A stretch of 64,000 nucleotides of DNA from Lichenicola sp964247725 (GTDB lineage Bacteria; Pseudomonadota; Alphaproteobacteria; Acetobacterales; Acetobacteraceae): contig CAXTVM010000013.1 of NCBI GenBank assembly GCA_964247725.1, positions 10,424 through 74,423 of the forward strand, written 5' to 3'. Positions within the stretch are counted from its first letter, which is position 1; each line of letters begins with the position of its first letter. Shown piece after piece: positions 62,174 through 64,000 of the stretch. Made by a program: the position numbers and the translations under genes. Below the pieces are notes generated by a model. The model ran no database searches. It worked only from the letters and a program-made list of their open reading frames with translations, and was not told where the DNA came from.

Positions 62174-62985
62174 GGGGGCGCCATCCGAGCCTCTGGGCTG
62201 GGCTGCTGATTCTGGCGCTGGTGCTGGCGCCGGCGGCGCTGTCGGCGGTGTGGACGCCGTTCCCGCCTGGCGCCATCGACATCGCGCACCGGCTGCGAGC
62301 GCCGTCGCCGCTGCACCTGCTCGGCACCGACCCGTTCGGCCGCGACGTCGCCTCCCGGCTGATGGTGGCGTGCCTGAACAGCGTGCTGGTCTGCATCGCC
62401 GCGGTCGCCGCGGGGGCCGCGGTCGGCATCCCGCTCGGCCTGCTCGGCGCCGGGAGCGGCTGGGGCGGCGCGCTGGCGATGCGGCTGGCCGACCTCGGGC
62501 TGGCGTTCCCGCCGCTGCTGACCGCCTCGCTGCTGGTCGCAGCCCAGGGCACCGGGGTCGGGGCCGAGATCGTCGCCATCGGCGCCTTCAACGCGCCGGC
62601 CTTCATCCGCCTCACCCGCGCCGCCGCCGCCGGGGTCCTGGCCCGCGACTTCATCGCCGCCGCCCGCGTCGCCGGACGCAGCCGCACCGCCATCCTGGTC
62701 GCGCACGTGCTGCCCAACGCCAGCCCGACCCTGCTGGTGCAGGGGACGCTGGCGCTGGCAGTGGCGGCGCTGTCGGAGGCCGGGCTGTCCTATCTCGGGC
62801 TCGGCATGCCGCCGCCGCTGCCGAGCCTCGGCCGCATCCTGGCCGACGACCAGGCGCGCATCTTCGACGCCCCGCTGCTGGTGATCGCGCCGGGCGCGGT
62901 GGTGGCGCTGCTGGTGCTGGGCTGCAACCTGCTCGGCGACGGGCTGCGCGACTGGCTCGACCCGACCGTGGCGCCGGCCTCGTGA
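62170..62985 (+). CDS. ABC importer permease, DppC-like
   Basis: 271 residues from a TTG start overlapping the DppB-like stop (TTGA). It has the DppC hallmarks HLLGTDPFGRDVASRLM, the EAA loop LARDFIAAARVAGRSRTAIL and the ending LGDGLRDWLDPT. Short N-terminus compared with many DppC proteins, consistent with the late start. Last two codons overlap the ATPase start. Confidence 0.92.
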   Translation: MRGRHPSLWAGLLILALVLAPAALSAVWTPFPPGAIDIAHRLRAPSPLHLLGTDPFGRDVASRLMVACLNSVLVCIAAVAAGAAVGIPLGLLGAGSGWGGALAMRLADLGLAFPPLLTASLLVAAQGTGVGAEIVAIGAFNAPAFIRLTRAAAAGVLARDFIAAARVAGRSRTAILVAHVLPNASPTLLVQGTLALAVAALSEAGLSYLGLGMPPPLPSLGRILADDQARIFDAPLLVIAPGAVVALLVLGCNLLGDGLRDWLDPTVAPAS

Positions 62986-64000
62986 GCGCGCTGCTGGAGG
63001 TGGACGGGCTGTCGCTGCACGTGCGGCGCGGCCGCGAGCGCGCGGCGCTGCTGGAGGGGGTGGGCTTCGCGCTGCCGGCCGGCGGCACGCTCGGCGTGGT
63101 CGGCGAGTCCGGCTGCGGCAAGTCGATGCTGGGGCTGATGCTGATCGGGCTGCTGCCGCGGGGCGTGGCGGCGTCGGGCGCCATCCGGCTGGAGGGCACC
63201 GACCTGCTGCCGCTGCCGGAACGTGCGCGCCGCCGGTATCGCGGCCGGCGGATCGCGATGGTGTTCCAGGAGCCGATGCGGGCCCTGAACCCGATGCAGC
63301 CGATCGGCGGCCAGGTGGCGGAGGGCATGCGCTCGCAGCTCGGGCTCGGGCGGGCGGAGGCGGAGGCGCGGACGCGGGTGCTGCTCGACCGGGTCGGGCT
63401 GCCGGGCTCGGTCGCCTCGCCGCACGCGCTGCCGCACCGCCTGTCCGGCGGGCAGCGGCAGCGGGTGATGATCGCGATCGCCCTCGCCTCCGATCCGGCG
63501 CTGCTGATCGCCGACGAGGTCTCGACCGCGCTCGACATGGGCACGCAGGCGCAGGTGGTGGCGCTGCTGGCCGAGCTGGTGGCCGAGCGCGGCACCGCGC
63601 TGCTGATGATCACGCACGATCTCGGGCTGCTGGCGCAGGTCTGCGCGCGGGCGCTGGTGCTGTATGCCGGCCGCGCGGTGGAGATCGCCCCCACCGCGGC
63701 GCTGTTCGCGGCCCGCCGCCACCCCTACACCGCGGGGCTGTTCGGCTGCTCGCTGCATGCCGGCCTCGCCGTTCCCGGCACGGTGCTGCCGACGATCCCG
63801 GGCCAGGTGCCGCCGCCGTTCGCGCGCGGGCCCGGCTGCTGCTTCGCCGGGCGCTGCGACCGGGTGGAGGCCGACTGCCTGCCGGAACAGCCGCCGCTGC
63901 TCGCGATGGGACCGAGACATCGGGCTGCGTGCCTGCACCCGGTGGGAGAAGAAGGCCAGGGCGCTGCCCTGGACCCGTTGGGGCCGCGGGCCCCAAACCC
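62982..64000 (+). CDS. ABC importer ATP-binding protein, DppD-like, open at the right edge
   Basis: At least 339 residues from a GTG overlapping the permease stop. Walker A is GESGCGKSM, the Q-loop is MVFQEPMRALNPMQPIG, the signature is LSGGQRQRVMIA, Walker B is LLIADEVSTALD (Val replacing the usual Pro), and the H-loop is MITHDLG. The oligopeptide-type C-terminal domain has the GCCFAGRCDRVEADC iron-sulfur/zinc-like Cys motif. After CLHPVG the frame runs into repeat copy 6, giving GQGAALDPLGPRAPN in the shared tail frame up to the window end. A DppF-like partner may follow. Confidence 0.9.
   Translation, partial: MSALLEVDGLSLHVRRGRERAALLEGVGFALPAGGTLGVVGESGCGKSMLGLMLIGLLPRGVAASGAIRLEGTDLLPLPERARRRYRGRRIAMVFQEPMRALNPMQPIGGQVAEGMRSQLGLGRAEAEARTRVLLDRVGLPGSVASPHALPHRLSGGQRQRVMIAIALASDPALLIADEVSTALDMGTQAQVVALLAELVAERGTALLMITHDLGLLAQVCARALVLYAGRAVEIAPTAALFAARRHPYTAGLFGCSLHAGLAVPGTVLPTIPGQVPPPFARGPGCCFAGRCDRVEADCLPEQPPLLAMGPRHRAACLHPVGEEGQGAALDPLGPRAPN
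63952..64000. repeat. Dispersed palindromic repeat, copy 6, truncated by the window
   Basis: Left arm only: AAGGCCAGGGCGCTGCCCTG, GACCCGTTGGGGCCGCGGGC and CCCAAACCC. It is in frame with the ATPase gene, whose C-terminus it would encode. Confidence 0.88.

Overview
The window is a GC-rich (roughly 70%) chromosomal segment from an alphaproteobacterium. I favour Rhodospirillales, probably Acetobacteraceae, judging from the codon bias, the rpmI-rplT pair, the YbbA/YbbP/TesA and GH15 homologues, and a family of long GC-rich palindromic intergenic repeats of a style I associate with acetic-acid-bacteria relatives. That taxonomic guess is inference; no 16S rRNA or other decisive marker is present. 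I see no phage, transposase, CRISPR array, rRNA or tRNA.

Layout. 0-18 kb is mostly core and housekeeping: L20 and L35, a polytopic membrane protein, a periplasmic-sensor diguanylate cyclase, an ABC-F ATPase, an Lrp regulator with a 2-oxoadipate dioxygenase (HglS/YdcJ), a Nudix hydrolase, an ECF sigma/anti-sigma pair, a lipoprotein esterase, an MFS transporter and an acetyl-CoA synthetase. 18-28 kb has an RND efflux pair (less GC-biased than its surroundings), the ybbP-ybbA/tesA locus and an EAL protein. 28.6-39.7 kb reads as a stress and light island: DUF3140, a photolyase-like flavoprotein, a catalase-like haem protein, two short-chain dehydrogenases (one fused to an ABM domain), a microbial rhodopsin with a D-T-S pump motif, an MFS transporter, a GH15 glucoamylase/trehalase-like enzyme and small hydrophilic proteins.

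39.9-52.2 kb is the most unusual part: one tightly coupled operon (most junctions overlap or nearly abut) of myo-inositol-phosphate synthase, an HD-like protein, a methyltransferase, a Gfo/Idh/MocA dehydrogenase, a zinc-ribbon metallo-beta-lactamase-fold protein, a TIM-barrel isomerase, a GT4 glycosyltransferase, a PIG-L deacetylase, a nucleotide-sugar epimerase, a YcaO ATPase and an OpgH-like GT2. The set resembles mycothiol-type logic (inositol-P, then glycosyl-inositol, deacetylation and ATP-dependent amine or amide chemistry), but it lacks MshC and MshD and carries a YcaO instead. I do not recognise it as a described pathway.

52.9-64 kb holds a ThDP enzyme with a Tat-like leader, a DUF892 ferritin-like protein, a TonB-dependent receptor coupled to an amidase, and a dipeptide-type ABC importer running off the right edge.

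Six copies of one dispersed inverted repeat lie at gene ends. Four proteins finish inside the repeat with nearly the same tail (GQ-x-x-AL-x-PLGPRAPN), and the substrate-binding protein of the importer appears to draw its signal peptide from another arm. These repeat-gene fusions are the second main discovery of the window.
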